The position numbers and the translations under genes are program-made. The notes under the pieces are model-generated. The model was not told the DNA's origin. It did no database searches and was given only the letters and a program-made list of their open reading frames with translations. A stretch of 64,000 nt of DNA. Origin: Paenibacillus polymyxa (lineage in GTDB: Bacteria; Bacillota; Bacilli; Paenibacillales; Paenibacillaceae). Each line of letters starts with the position of its first letter. The first letter of the stretch is position 1. Where the stretch lies: NCBI RefSeq assembly GCF_015710975.1, contig NZ_CP049783.1:3198501-3262500 (forward strand). The letters are read 5' to 3'. Positions 22,041 through 31,526 of the stretch are shown here, in pieces.

Positions 22041-23768
22041 ATGGACTTGACTATGATATTGTTATTGGTGCAAATGTTTTTCGGGATTGTCATTGGTCTG
22101 TATTTCTGGAATCTTCTGCGGAGCCAGAAAACGAACCGTAGTGCGGTGGATCGGGAATCTAGGAAGGAATTGGATAAGTTGCGCAAATTGCGCTCTATTT
22201 CACTTACTAAGCCGCTGGCTGAACGCACGCGACCTGCCACGTTACAGGATATCGTCGGTCAGAAGGACGGTCTGCGAGCGCTCAAAGCGGCGTTATGCAG
22301 TGCAAATCCGCAGCATGTCATTATTTATGGCCCTCCTGGTGTAGGGAAAACGGCTGCAGCACGTGTGGTACTGGAAGAGGCTAAGAAGAATCAGTCCTCC
22401 CCGTTCAAGGGGGATGCTAAATTCACGGAGATTGATGCCACAACGGCCCGTTTTGACGAACGTGGTATTGCGGACCCGTTAATTGGTTCAGTACATGATC
22501 CAATCTATCAAGGGGCAGGAGCGATGGGTGTAGCGGGTATCCCTCAACCTAAACCCGGAGCTGTAACGAAGGCTCATGGAGGGATGCTGTTCATTGATGA
22601 GATTGGCGAGCTGCATCCAACGCAGATGAATAAGCTGTTGAAAGTGCTGGAGGATCGAAAGGTATTTTTGGAAAGTGCATATTACAATTCAGAAGACTCG
22701 CATACGCCTGCTTACATTCACGATATTTTCCAAAATGGTTTGCCTGCGGATTTCCGTTTGGTAGGTGCGACGACACGTTCGCCGCATGAGCTGCCACCTG
22801 CTATTCGATCCCGGTGTATGGAAATTTATTTCCGTGCCCTGCAACCTCAGGAGATTGCTCGTATTGCTGAAGATGCTGTACACAAGTTGGGCTTTGGTCC
22901 TTGTCCAGAGGCAGTTGAGGTTGTACAGCGTTATGCGACCAACGGCCGGGAGGCAGTCAATATGATCCAGCTTGCTGCTGGTTTGGCGCTTACCGAGAAA
23001 AGGGAACGACTCGATGCTTCGGATGTAGAATGGGTAGCGGGTAGCAGCCAAATTCAACCTCGTCCTGATCGAAAAATACCGGGCTTGCCGCAAATCGGAT
23101 TCGTTAACGGATTAGCTGTATACGGTCCGAACATGGGCATGCTGCTGGAAATTGAGGTTACTGCGGTTCCGGTTCCTGAAGGAAAGGGAAGCTATAATAT
23201 TACGGGTGTTGTGGATGAAGAAGAGATCGGAGGTAACTCCCGTACACTGCGTCGTAAGAGCATGGCTAAAGGCTCTGTGGAAAATGTTCTGACTGTTTTG
23301 CGTACGCTCGGTTTGTCTCCGTCCAATTACGATCTGCATATCAATTTTCCAGGGGGGACGCCAGTAGATGGTCCGTCGGCAGGGATTGCGATGGCAACAG
23401 CTATTGCCTCCGCGATGCGGGGAATTCCGGTGGATCATGAGATTGCCATGACTGGCGAGATTAGCATCCATGGTCGAGTCAAGCCGATTGGCGGCGTATT
23501 AGCCAAGGTCGAAGCTGCTTTTCAGGCTGGTGCCAAAAAAGTGATCATTCCGCAGGATAACTGGCAAGCTCTATTTGACAGCATTGAGGGACTAAAAGTC
23601 ATCCCTGTACAGTCGGTTACCGAAGTGTTTCGTCATGTGTTTGGAGAAGAGATGACCACGGATGCGCCTGTACATGCGCCAATTGAGACTTTTCGCCCAT
23701 CTCAATCCTCCTTGTTACAGGCGGATGGAACACATAATGGGACGATTTCAGATACGGGATCTTGCTAA
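22041..23768 (+). CDS. lonB: Lon-type protease LonB
   Basis: ATP-dependent serine protease; in B. subtilis LonB is made in the forespore under sigma-F. 575 residues: an N-terminal membrane anchor (residues about 3-25, LTMILLLVQMFFGIVIGLYFW), then an AAA+ module with GPPGVGKTA and MLFIDEIGEL, then the Lon peptidase domain with Ser in PVDGPSAGIAMAT and Lys in GRVKPIGGVLAKVEAA. The large substrate-binding N-domain of LonA is absent, as usual for LonB. ATG 22041 follows GGAGGA by 7 bases; a longer frame from 21870 would destroy the N-terminal anchor. Confidence 0.94.
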   Translation: MDLTMILLLVQMFFGIVIGLYFWNLLRSQKTNRSAVDRESRKELDKLRKLRSISLTKPLAERTRPATLQDIVGQKDGLRALKAALCSANPQHVIIYGPPGVGKTAAARVVLEEAKKNQSSPFKGDAKFTEIDATTARFDERGIADPLIGSVHDPIYQGAGAMGVAGIPQPKPGAVTKAHGGMLFIDEIGELHPTQMNKLLKVLEDRKVFLESAYYNSEDSHTPAYIHDIFQNGLPADFRLVGATTRSPHELPPAIRSRCMEIYFRALQPQEIARIAEDAVHKLGFGPCPEAVEVVQRYATNGREAVNMIQLAAGLALTEKRERLDASDVEWVAGSSQIQPRPDRKIPGLPQIGFVNGLAVYGPNMGMLLEIEVTAVPVPEGKGSYNITGVVDEEEIGGNSRTLRRKSMAKGSVENVLTVLRTLGLSPSNYDLHINFPGGTPVDGPSAGIAMATAIASAMRGIPVDHEIAMTGEISIHGRVKPIGGVLAKVEAAFQAGAKKVIIPQDNWQALFDSIEGLKVIPVQSVTEVFRHVFGEEMTTDAPVHAPIETFRPSQSSLLQADGTHNGTISDTGSC

Positions 23769-23878
23769 TGAACTAGTCTTTCATTGGTTTTTTTATAAAA
23801 CATTTGATAAAATATGAAAGATAGCAACGTGAGGATTGTAAAATCCGGAACCTGAGAATCACTGGAGGTGCGAAAGCG

Positions 23879-26215
23879 ATGGGACCCACCAAGACAAAAG
23901 GTCGTCGTTTTCCTTTGCTGCCTTTAAGAGGACTTCTGGTTTACCCGAGCATGGTTCTGCATCTCGATGTGGGCCGGGAAAAATCGGTCAAGGCTTTGGA
24001 AAAAGCGATGGTTGAAGACAATTTGATTCTCCTGTGTTCTCAATCAGAAGTTAATATTGAAGAACCCACACAAGAGGATATTTTTCGAGTCGGCACGGTA
24101 GCCAAAGTACGCCAAATGCTCAAGCTTCCCAACGGAACCATTCGAGTATTGGTGGAAGGGCTGGAACGCGCTGAGATTATTCAATATACGGACAATGAAG
24201 AATATTATGAGGTAATGGCGAAGGAACTGCACGAGGCAGAAAACGTACAGCCTGAAACGGATGCGCTTATGCGCACTGTATTAACTCAGTTCGAGCATTA
24301 TATCAATTTGTCCAAAAAGGTAACACCGGAGACTCTCGCTGCGGTATCTGATATTGAGGAGCCAGGGCGACTGGCTGATGTAATCACAAGCCATTTGACG
24401 CTCAAAATTAAGGAAAAGCAGGATATATTGGAGACGATCGACGTAACTCAGCGTCTGGAGAAGCTCCTAGATATTTTGAACAATGAACGTGAAGTGCTGG
24501 AGTTGGAACGTAAAATCAACCAGCGTGTGAAAAAGCAGATGGAAAAGACGCAGAAGGAGTATTATCTGCGTGAACAAATGAAGGCGATTCAGAAGGAACT
24601 TGGTGAGAAGGAAGGTCGCGCAGGAGAAGTTGAAGAACTACGCAACCAGCTAAGTGAACGAGAGTTGCCTGTTCCGGTGAAAGAGAAGGTCGAAAAGGAA
24701 ATTGACCGTCTGGAAAAAATGCCAGCAAGCTCTGCCGAGGGTGGTGTCATCCGCAATTACGTCGATTGGCTGTTAAGCTTGCCGTGGAACAAGTTCACCG
24801 ATGATGATCTTGATATCGTCAAAGCAGAAGAAATACTCGATAACGACCACTATGGGCTGGATAAGCCCAAGGAGCGGGTGTTGGAGTATTTGGCCGTGCG
24901 CAAACTGGTGAAGACCATTAAGGGACCCATTCTGTGTCTCGTAGGTCCGCCAGGGGTCGGCAAGACCTCGCTGGCTCGCTCGATTGCCAAATCCATGGGC
25001 CGGGAATTTGTCCGCATCTCTCTCGGTGGTGTGCGCGATGAAGCAGAAATCCGTGGTCACCGCCGGACCTATGTTGGCGCGATGCCGGGGCGGATTATTC
25101 AGGGAATGAAGACCGCAGGAACATCTAATCCAGTCTTTTTGCTGGATGAGATTGATAAAATGGCCTCCGATTTCCGAGGCGATCCATCGGCGGCGTTGCT
25201 CGAAGTGCTTGATCCTGAGCAAAACAACACGTTCAGTGACCATTTTGTTGAGTTGCCGTTTGATCTGTCCAACGTGATGTTTGTTACGACAGCCAATGCT
25301 GCACATAATATCCCACGTCCGCTGATGGATCGTATGGAGACGCTCTATATTCCCGGCTACACCGAACTGGAGAAGCTGGAAATCGCCAATCGATATCTAT
25401 TGCCTAAGCAGAAGAGAGAGCATGGCTTGGGAGAGGAACAATTGGTTATTGGGGAGGATACGCTGCTGCGTGTCATTCGCGAATATACCCGTGAATCCGG
25501 TGTGCGGAATCTTGAACAGCAAATGGCTTCTCTGTGTCGCAAGGCAGCGAAGTCAGTTGTTTCCGGTGGTGAAGGACCGATTCAAATCACACCGGATAAT
25601 TTGAAAGATTATTTGGGTATCGCCAAATTCCGTTACGGTGTAGCAGAACTGGAGGATCAGATCGGTACGGTTACAGGCTTGGCATGGACCGAGGTCGGTG
25701 GTGAAACACTGATGATTGAAGTGACGGTCGTGCCTGGTAGCGGGAAACTGATTCTTACGGGTAAACTGGGAGACGTTATGAAAGAATCCGCGCAGGCGGC
25801 ATTCAGCTACACTCGTTCCAAGGCAGTCGATCTGGGCATTGAACTGGACTTCTATGAGAAAAATGATATCCACATTCATATTCCTGAGGGAGCGATACCA
25901 AAGGATGGCCCATCTGCCGGAATTACGATTGCTACCGCATTAATTTCCGCTTTAACCAACCGTCATGTATCCAAGGATGTAGCGATGACGGGCGAAATTA
26001 CCTTGCGCGGTCGCGTATTGCCGATTGGCGGTTTGAAAGAAAAGTCGCTGGCTGCCCATCGGGCAGGCTACAAAAAAATTCTGCTTCCCAAAGATAATGA
26101 ACGGGATTTGAAGGATATTCCCGACAGTATCCGGCAGGATGTTGAATTTGTCCCCGTTGCCCATATGGATCAGGTGTTAAAGCATGCTTTGGTTGAGCAG
26201 GCAAGGGTACATTAG
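23879..26215 (+). CDS. lonA: ATP-dependent Lon protease LonA
   Basis: Cytosolic quality-control protease, 778 residues: LAN substrate-binding domain (about 10-205), coiled coil (about 205-290, rich in KE), AAA+ module with Walker A GPPGVGKT (Lys362) and Walker [10 protein letters not shown], and the peptidase domain with catalytic Ser679 in [10 protein letters not shown] and Lys in [15 protein letters not shown]. Start after TGGAGGTG. It follows lonB by 110 bases; a possible promoter with GATAAAAT lies around 23808. The engB gene begins 18 bases after its stop, as in B. subtilis. Confidence 0.97.
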   Translation: MGPTKTKGRRFPLLPLRGLLVYPSMVLHLDVGREKSVKALEKAMVEDNLILLCSQSEVNIEEPTQEDIFRVGTVAKVRQMLKLPNGTIRVLVEGLERAEIIQYTDNEEYYEVMAKELHEAENVQPETDALMRTVLTQFEHYINLSKKVTPETLAAVSDIEEPGRLADVITSHLTLKIKEKQDILETIDVTQRLEKLLDILNNEREVLELERKINQRVKKQMEKTQKEYYLREQMKAIQKELGEKEGRAGEVEELRNQLSERELPVPVKEKVEKEIDRLEKMPASSAEGGVIRNYVDWLLSLPWNKFTDDDLDIVKAEEILDNDHYGLDKPKERVLEYLAVRKLVKTIKGPILCLVGPPGVGKTSLARSIAKSMGREFVRISLGGVRDEAEIRGHRRTYVGAMPGRIIQGMKTAGTSNPVFLLDEIDKMASDFRGDPSAALLEVLDPEQNNTFSDHFVELPFDLSNVMFVTTANAAHNIPRPLMDRMETLYIPGYTELEKLEIANRYLLPKQKREHGLGEEQLVIGEDTLLRVIREYTRESGVRNLEQQMASLCRKAAKSVVSGGEGPIQITPDNLKDYLGIAKFRYGVAELEDQIGTVTGLAWTEVGGETLMIEVTVVPGSGKLILTGKLGDVMKESAQAAFSYTRSKAVDLGIELDFYEKNDIHIHIPEGAIPKDGPSAGITIATALISALTNRHVSKDVAMTGEITLRGRVLPIGGLKEKSLAAHRAGYKKILLPKDNERDLKDIPDSIRQDVEFVPVAHMDQVLKHALVEQARVH

Positions 26216-26233
26216 AGAGGAATTAAAGACACA

Positions 26234-26845
26234 ATGAAAGTAACAAAAGCAGAATTTATAATTAGTGCGGTTGGCCCGGATCAGTTTCCTGTGGACGCTT
26301 TGCCAGAGATTGCTCTGGCGGGGCGCTCCAATGTTGGAAAATCATCACTGATTAATCGGATGATTAACCGTAAAAATTTGGCGCGTACCAGTTCTACGCC
26401 AGGTAAAACCCAGCAACTCAATTATTACCGGATCAATGATGAGCTCTATTTTGTGGATTTTCCCGGTTACGGTTATGCTAAGGTATCCAAAACGTCTCGC
26501 AAGGCTTGGGGGCAGATGATTGAGTCTTATTTGCTGGAACGTGAGCCGCTTAAACTGGTGCTTCAAATGGTAGATTTGCGCCACCCACCGTCCAAGGATG
26601 ATATCATGATGTACGACTGGCTGCGTCATAATGGGCTTCCGGTCTGTGTTGTAGGCACAAAAGCAGATAAAATCCCTAAAACACGGCGAGAAAAGCACTA
26701 TAAGGTAATCAAGCAGGAACTCGGAATACTTCCCGGGGGTTTGTTTATCCCCTTTTCATCTGAAGAAGGCATGGGCAAGGAAGAGCTGTGGTCGGTCATC
26801 TCCAGCTATATCGAGAATGACGACGAAGAGCAGACGGAATTGTAA
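26234..26845 (+). CDS. engB: Ribosome biogenesis GTPase EngB/YsxC
   Basis: Essential small GTPase for late assembly of the 50S subunit. 203 residues with G1 [12 protein letters not shown]2 [13 protein letters not shown]3 [10 protein letters not shown]4 TKADK and G5 FSSEEG. It lies directly behind lonA, a widely conserved pair in Bacillales, and a strong terminator follows. Confidence 0.97.
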   Translation: MKVTKAEFIISAVGPDQFPVDALPEIALAGRSNVGKSSLINRMINRKNLARTSSTPGKTQQLNYYRINDELYFVDFPGYGYAKVSKTSRKAWGQMIESYLLEREPLKLVLQMVDLRHPPSKDDIMMYDWLRHNGLPVCVVGTKADKIPKTRREKHYKVIKQELGILPGGLFIPFSSEEGMGKEELWSVISSYIENDDEEQTEL

Positions 26846-26851
26846 GGTTAG

Positions 26852-26877
26852 GGGCGTCCTGAAGGACGCCTTTTTTT
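26852..26877 (+). terminator. Terminator of the lonA-engB unit
   Basis: GGCGTCCT and AGGACGCC form a tight stem with a 2-3 base loop and seven T residues after it. Confidence 0.9.
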
Positions 26878-27132
26878 CGTGATGTTGGATTAAAAACATT
26901 AAACTTATTAAATGGGTAGGAATAATATATAATAAACAAAGTAAATCGTGGGATTTAAGCATAAAAGTGAGCATATGGTGGATAATGCAGCTGCGACTCC
27001 GTTATTTTCCGTTTATTTCCGATGAATGCCGGATATTTATGATTTGATGCGCAAGAAAGCGCTGCGGGTCTGATGTATAATAAAGCATAAAGCTTACACT
27101 ACAGGTTTGAGGAAAGAATTGAGGAGATTGGT

Positions 27133-27720
27133 ATGGCACAGCGGTTAGCCACAGAGTATGTAAAAACCACTTTGACCTTGTCAGAAACCCAAATGGACGA
27201 ATTTTTACAGGCAGTGAATGATCCTCAGGTGCATTACCGCATTAAAGTTCTGGATAACGGAAGACAGGAAATCGTTCTGGAGCATATTGCGGGTGAGGAA
27301 GTTCATTTATTTTTTGAAGCCAAAGAGGGAGCGTTTGTCTGTGAATTAACTTGCCGCTTAGTTCATCCACAGCTAACCCTGTTTATACGCCAACTATTTG
27401 TTCGTTTTAAGGGTGAAGGTATTGTTTACCGCATGTATCAAGGATTCACTATGGTGTATTTTTATAATGAAGGTGCGGTTCGCAAAATTATGGAAAAAAA
27501 TGCAGAAGGCTCCAGGCTGGTGTTTGAATATAGAAATACAGCGCAAGAGCTGCAACAGCTTTTTCAACATCAGAACGTCGAAAAGGAAATAGCAGATGTA
27601 TACAATCTCATTAATTCGTTACTTGATGAGCGGAATCTGGCGCGTACTTTCTCTGAGCTGGAACTGATTGACCACAAGCTTCGGATGAGTTGCTCCAAAT
27701 TATTTGCCCTGGAAGCTTAG
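27133..27720 (+). CDS. Hypothetical protein of unknown function
   Basis: I do not recognise this 195-residue product. It has no signal peptide or membrane segment. The first half looks like mixed beta strands (HYRIKVLDNGRQEIVLEHI, EVHLFFEAKEGAFVCEL), the middle has an aromatic-rich strand pair (YRMYQGFTMVYFYNEGAVRKI), and the last 60 residues are predicted helical (LQQLFQHQNVEKEIADVYNLINSLL). The start has GAGGAG 7 bases upstream. It stands alone between two terminators, with TATAAT at 27076-27081 as a likely -10. The 287-base gap before it shows no other gene. The location between engB and speD/hemA, where B. subtilis has nothing comparable, suggests a Paenibacillus-lineage gene. Confidence 0.8.
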   Translation: MAQRLATEYVKTTLTLSETQMDEFLQAVNDPQVHYRIKVLDNGRQEIVLEHIAGEEVHLFFEAKEGAFVCELTCRLVHPQLTLFIRQLFVRFKGEGIVYRMYQGFTMVYFYNEGAVRKIMEKNAEGSRLVFEYRNTAQELQQLFQHQNVEKEIADVYNLINSLLDERNLARTFSELELIDHKLRMSCSKLFALEA

Positions 27721-27756
27721 AAGGCTGAATATATGGAATGAATTGTTATACAGTGT

Positions 27757-27787
27757 AGTCCCTTTCTTTACCGAAAGGGGCTTTTTT
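27757..27787 (+). terminator. Terminator of the hypothetical gene
   Basis: AGTCCCTTTC and GAAAGGGGCT pair around TTTACC, followed by six T residues. Confidence 0.88.
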
Positions 27788-27863
27788 ATTCCAAAAAAAT
27801 GATTGCATTTGCTGCACATAGATGTTATTTTTAATCTCGTTGAAAATGAATATAGGAACCAGG

Positions 27864-27926
27864 ATTCACTCAGGACATTGAATGTTGCGAGAGGTTATCC
27901 CTCGGGAAGTGAATGACGTAGGTCCT
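27864..27926 (+). promoter_or_regulatory. Structured 5' leader of speD with competing stems
   Basis: ATTCACT (27864-27870) pairs perfectly with AGTGAAT (27908-27914), enclosing an inner hairpin (CGAGAGG with CCCTCG around TTAT, 27888-27904). An overlapping alternative pairs AGGAC (27872-27876) with GTCCT (27922-27926) and ATT with AAT. The two outer stems cannot form fully together, an arrangement seen in cis-regulatory RNAs. No known riboswitch class is recognised. Confidence 0.4.
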
Positions 27927-27979
27927 AGCGGATGAAATTTTTTTCGAACATTTTATTCCTAGGAAGGGGGAACCGAAAG

Positions 27980-28384
27980 ATGGAATTGGAATACTCAACT
28001 TTCGGAAGACACGTTGCCGTAGATACTTGGGGTGTTGAGTTTGAATTACTGAATGATGCGCAGTTTCTGGAGGCTCAATTAGTTGAAGCTGCTGAAGCTT
28101 GCGGAGCAACGGTGATGTCCGTTCAATCCAAGCAATTCGAACCACAGGGAGCTACCGTGCTTGTACTGTTGTCGGAGAGTCATCTCTCTATTCATACGTA
28201 TCCTGAGAGAGGGTTTGCCGCTATTGATTGTTATACTTGCGGTGAGACTGTTGATCCGCAGTTAGCTATTGATTACCTGGTATCCGTTCTAAAACCGAAA
28301 AAAACATATGCGAAGAAGCTGATTCGCGGCTTGGGAGAACTTCAGGTGGAATCCCCGGAGTGCAAGCTGGCTGAGTTGGTGTAA
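27980..28384 (+). CDS. speD: S-adenosylmethionine decarboxylase proenzyme
   Basis: Makes decarboxylated AdoMet, the aminopropyl donor for spermidine. Prokaryotic class 1B proenzyme of 134 residues that cleaves itself before Ser67 in SESHLSIHTYPE to form the pyruvoyl group; His72 and the Cys in AIDCYTCGE are the other active-site residues. The start is ATG 27980 after AGGAAGGGGG; an upstream in-frame ATG at 27932 would add a non-conserved 16-residue extension. Single-gene unit with a structured leader and its own terminator. Confidence 0.95.
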   Translation: MELEYSTFGRHVAVDTWGVEFELLNDAQFLEAQLVEAAEACGATVMSVQSKQFEPQGATVLVLLSESHLSIHTYPERGFAAIDCYTCGETVDPQLAIDYLVSVLKPKKTYAKKLIRGLGELQVESPECKLAELV

Positions 28385-28417
28385 ATCTCCTTTATGGAGC
28401 CGTGTGCGTCCTATATC

Positions 28418-28450
28418 ATAACCATGGAACATTTCCATGGTTATTTGTTT
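28418..28450 (+). terminator. Terminator of speD
   Basis: ATAACCATGGAA and TTCCATGGTTAT form a perfect 12-base-pair stem with a 3-base loop, followed by TTGTTTT. Confidence 0.88.
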
Positions 28451-28495
28451 TAAAAGTGGTTTACACTAAACTAAATCATACAGAACGTGCTGGAT

Positions 28496-28525
28496 GTTTA
28501 TGAAAGCCATCCAATTTTCATAAAC
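28496..28525. repeat. Inverted repeat upstream of hemA, operator candidate
   Basis: GTTTATGAAA and TTTCATAAAC are perfect 10-base arms 10 bases apart. A third, nearly identical copy (TTCATAAAAC) follows at 28528-28537. They lie 30-70 bases upstream of the hem operon -10. The sequence does not fit the PerR, Fnr or Rex boxes I know. Confidence 0.6.
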
Positions 28526-28561
28526 AATTCATAAAACAGCCGAAGGGGATTCGGACTTCTG

Positions 28562-28570
28562 TGATATAAT
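28562..28570 (+). promoter_or_regulatory. Extended -10 promoter of the hem operon
   Basis: TGATATAAT is a TGN-TATAAT extended -10 with a perfect hexamer. The -35 region is poor, consistent with an extended -10 or activator-dependent promoter. It is 60 bases before hemA. Confidence 0.55.
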
Positions 28571-28630
28571 TAACATAGTTTATGATAACAGTGAGTATTC
28601 TTATTACAGTTTAGGCAGGTGAATTTTACA

Positions 28631-30025
28631 ATGCACATCGTCGTTGTTGGGTTGAATTATCGTACGGCGCCTGTGGAAGTCAGAGAACGGTTTACATTTG
28701 CAGAACAGGATTTGCCAAAAGCGCTGGAACAACTCAAACTTACCAAAAGTGTGTTGGAGGGCGTAGTTGTCGCAACCTGCAATCGGACTGAAATATATGT
28801 TGTGGTTGACCGCCTTCACATGTGCGGTTATTTTATACGCAGTTTTATGGAACAATGGTTTGGTATTCCTCGTGATCAGTTTACACAACATTTATATATA
28901 TATGAGGACGAGCAGGCAATTCGGCATTTGTTCCGTGTGACTTGTGGTCTGGATTCTATGGTCATCGGAGAAACACAAATTTTGGGACAGGTAAAGAATG
29001 CTTTTCTTCAGGCTCAATCTCAAAAAATTACAGCAACGTGGTTTAATATGTTGTTTAAGCAGGCCGTCACATTGGGCAAGCGTGCCCATTCGGAGACGTC
29101 TATTGGAGAAAGCGCCGTATCTGTTAGCTATGCAGCAGTTGAGTTGGGCAAACGGATTTTCGGGATGTTTACGGATAAAAAGGTACTGATTCTCGGTGCC
29201 GGTAAAATGAGCGAGCTTACCGTTAAGCATTTGTACAGCGGCGGAGCTGCCGAGGTTATTGTAGCAAATCGAACTTTGTCCCGCGCCGAGGATCTGGCCT
29301 CCAAGTTTAACGGAACGCCAGTTACGATGGAGGAAGGCATAAATCGGTTGGCGGATGTGGATATTGTGATTAGCTCGACTGGTGCTCAGGGGTATATTCT
29401 GGATCGCAATCGCGTCGAAGCCAGTATGAAACGTCGTCAGTCTCGTCCTTTGTTTATGATTGATATCGCGGTTCCACGCGATTTGGACCCAGCTATTGGC
29501 GAATTGCAGAATGTTTTCCTATATGACATTGATGACCTGGAAGGGATCGTGGAGAGCAATCTGGAAATGCGCCGTACTGAAGCTGCAAAAATCGAGCATA
29601 TGATTGAAGATGAGCTTAGCGAGTTTTATCAATGGTTGAAAACGATGGGAGTGCGTCCGGTGATTCGTGCATTACAGGAAAAATCGGAGTCTATACATCA
29701 GGATACGCTGGAAAGCTTGTATAACAAGCTTCCCGAGCTGGATGAACGGCAGCGTAAAGTGATAAGCCGTTTGACGAAGAGTATGCTGAATCAGATGATG
29801 CATGATCCGATCAATCGGGTTAAGGAACTGGCTGTCCAAAAGCAGGGAAATGAGGCGCTAGACATGTTTAGCCACATTTTTGCTCTGGAGGATCGTTTGG
29901 AGGACGCCGCTCAGAAAGTAGATAAAAGCGATGCATCTGCGTTAATAAAACCGGAGGCTGGTGTTCATGGAAAAACCGGTCAGGCTCAGGCTTTGCCAGC
30001 GTCGTTTGCGCCGGCCAGCCTGTAA
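28631..30025 (+). CDS. hemA: Glutamyl-tRNA reductase
   Basis: First step of C5 tetrapyrrole synthesis: reduces glutamyl-tRNA to glutamate-1-semialdehyde with NADPH. 464 residues with nucleophile Cys50 in VVATCNRTEIY, the NADPH-binding segment VLILGAGKMSELTVKHL and the C-terminal dimerisation helix. The start is ATG 28631, 8 bases after AGGTGA; the GTG at 28619 lies inside the ribosome site. The last 30 or so residues (Ala/Pro rich) extend beyond the conserved end. First gene of the hem operon. Confidence 0.97.
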   Translation: MHIVVVGLNYRTAPVEVRERFTFAEQDLPKALEQLKLTKSVLEGVVVATCNRTEIYVVVDRLHMCGYFIRSFMEQWFGIPRDQFTQHLYIYEDEQAIRHLFRVTCGLDSMVIGETQILGQVKNAFLQAQSQKITATWFNMLFKQAVTLGKRAHSETSIGESAVSVSYAAVELGKRIFGMFTDKKVLILGAGKMSELTVKHLYSGGAAEVIVANRTLSRAEDLASKFNGTPVTMEEGINRLADVDIVISSTGAQGYILDRNRVEASMKRRQSRPLFMIDIAVPRDLDPAIGELQNVFLYDIDDLEGIVESNLEMRRTEAAKIEHMIEDELSEFYQWLKTMGVRPVIRALQEKSESIHQDTLESLYNKLPELDERQRKVISRLTKSMLNQMMHDPINRVKELAVQKQGNEALDMFSHIFALEDRLEDAAQKVDKSDASALIKPEAGVHGKTGQAQALPASFAPASL

Positions 30026-30041
30026 AGGTGGGTGAACAGAC

Positions 30042-30869
30042 GTGGCCTCAGGCATGCTTATATATGATTCAATGATTTATGTTTTTGCCCTGAGCCTTCT
30101 GTTTGTATTTTCGGATGGAATTCGTCGCAATGCGAATGCTAAACGGACAGGTACAGGGCTTCTTATTGTCGTTGTAATGCTCCAGCTTGTTTTTATGGGA
30201 ATGCGAACCTGGAATGAAGGGCATCTTCCTATTTTTGTGACCTACGACTTTCTGTTTCTGTTCTCATTTATCCTGGTACTGATTTCTTTGATTCTGTCAC
30301 GTTATCAGCGATCGGAATTTGCGGTGTTGCTGCTTAATATCATTAGTTTTGCTGTTCTTGTGCTCAACAATATATGGATGGAGCCGATCGACAACCCGCT
30401 TGGAAATTGGCATACCGTACATGGGCTGCTTCTGATTCATATTGCGCTGGCTAATCTTGGCTTTGTCGCGATGACGGTAGCGGCTGTATTTTCGGGGTTG
30501 TATCTGTTTTTGCATCGTAAATTGAAAGTCAAGAAATGGAATGACACGATCAAGCGCCTGCCGAGTCTGGAAATGATGGATCGGTATACACATATGGCGC
30601 TTTTAATTGGTACTCCTTTGCTGGGAGTTTCTATTGTTGTTGCTGTTATTTCTATTATTGCCGAGGAACGCTGGCGTCTTTTGCTAGATACCAAAGTGCT
30701 GATGACAGCGATTGCCTTATGCGTGTATATTGTATTTTTAGTGAGCAAAAGATTGAACCAGCGTTCTGGCCTGGTCATGGCAAAGTGGTCTTTGGTTGGC
30801 TACACGCTACTCATTCTTAATTTTTTGCTGAATTCCTGGTCTGTATTTCATCAGTGGACGGGGGAGTGA
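30042..30869 (+). CDS. hemX: HemX, cytochrome c assembly-like membrane protein
   Basis: Integral membrane protein of 275 residues with about eight hydrophobic helices, related to the CcsA/ResC haem-handling family. The motif WMEPIDNPLGNWHTVHGLLLIH, with the conserved His, is typical. In B. subtilis HemX lowers HemA levels. GTG start with AAGGTGGGTG upstream. It follows hemA by 16 bases and overlaps the next gene, implying translational coupling. Confidence 0.93.
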   Translation: MASGMLIYDSMIYVFALSLLFVFSDGIRRNANAKRTGTGLLIVVVMLQLVFMGMRTWNEGHLPIFVTYDFLFLFSFILVLISLILSRYQRSEFAVLLLNIISFAVLVLNNIWMEPIDNPLGNWHTVHGLLLIHIALANLGFVAMTVAAVFSGLYLFLHRKLKVKKWNDTIKRLPSLEMMDRYTHMALLIGTPLLGVSIVVAVISIIAEERWRLLLDTKVLMTAIALCVYIVFLVSKRLNQRSGLVMAKWSLVGYTLLILNFLLNSWSVFHQWTGE

Positions 30870-31525
30870 AAAGCCACTTGCAGCATTTTGTCCCGATTTC
30901 GTTGAATTGTAACAATAAGCTCTGTTGTGTTGTAGGCGGCGGCAGGATTGCGGAACGAAAGGTTAAGGGGGTGATGGAAAGTGGGGCATCCATTACCGTC
31001 ATTAGCCCGAATATAACGCCGGATTTGCAGATCCTGGCCGATCACAAGCAGCTCCACTGGGTAAATCGCGTATATCGCGAGGGTGACCTCCAGGGAGCCT
31101 TTCTTGTATATGCCGCTACGAACCAGAGAGAAGTGAATAATAAGGTTGCGCATGAGGCCAGACAAAGGGGTATACTGGTAAATGTGGCGGATCGCTCGGA
31201 AGAGGGAGATTTTATAACGCCGGGCATCATCCGACGAGGGAGACTGACGATTAGTATTTCCACCGAAGGGGCAGGCCCCGCTGTGACCGCTGATATTACA
31301 TCAGCCCTGGATACGTTGTTCGGTAGCGAATACGAGCCTTATCTGGATTTCATGCACGATATGCGACAAGTCATCAAACGCAAGATAAGTTCCCCACAAC
31401 AAAGGACCAAACTATTAAGACGCTTGGCGAGTAGCGGAATTTTGGAACAGATACGACGTCATGAATTTATGGCTTGGACCGAAAAAGAAATAGATCTATG
31501 GATTGCGCAAAATCAGGAGGAATAA
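30866..31525 (+). CDS. Precorrin-2 dehydrogenase, siroheme branch
   Basis: NAD-dependent oxidation of precorrin-2 to sirohydrochlorin (YlnF/SirC/Met8 family, here about 219 residues). The N-terminal Rossmann motif [14 protein letters not shown] and the [25 protein letters not shown] and [20 protein letters not shown] segments are characteristic. The start is uncertain: GTG 30854, GTG 30866 and TTG 30878 are all in frame, and the GGGGGAG site fits TTG 30878 best. It overlaps or abuts the hemX stop. It provides the second siroheme step inside a heme operon; the CobA domain three genes on provides the first. Confidence 0.9.
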   Translation: MKSHLQHFVPISLNCNNKLCCVVGGGRIAERKVKGVMESGASITVISPNITPDLQILADHKQLHWVNRVYREGDLQGAFLVYAATNQREVNNKVAHEARQRGILVNVADRSEEGDFITPGIIRRGRLTISISTEGAGPAVTADITSALDTLFGSEYEPYLDFMHDMRQVIKRKISSPQQRTKLLRRLASSGILEQIRRHEFMAWTEKEIDLWIAQNQEE

Positions 31526-31526
31526 C

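Noticed and set aside
26974..27024. Tiny open frame of 16 codons before the hypothetical gene
   Set aside because: It starts at an ATG with no convincing ribosome site and shows no conserved feature.
27932..27979. Upstream ATG extending speD by 16 residues
   Set aside because: There is no ribosome site before 27932, while a strong one precedes 27980, where the conserved SpeD N-terminus begins.
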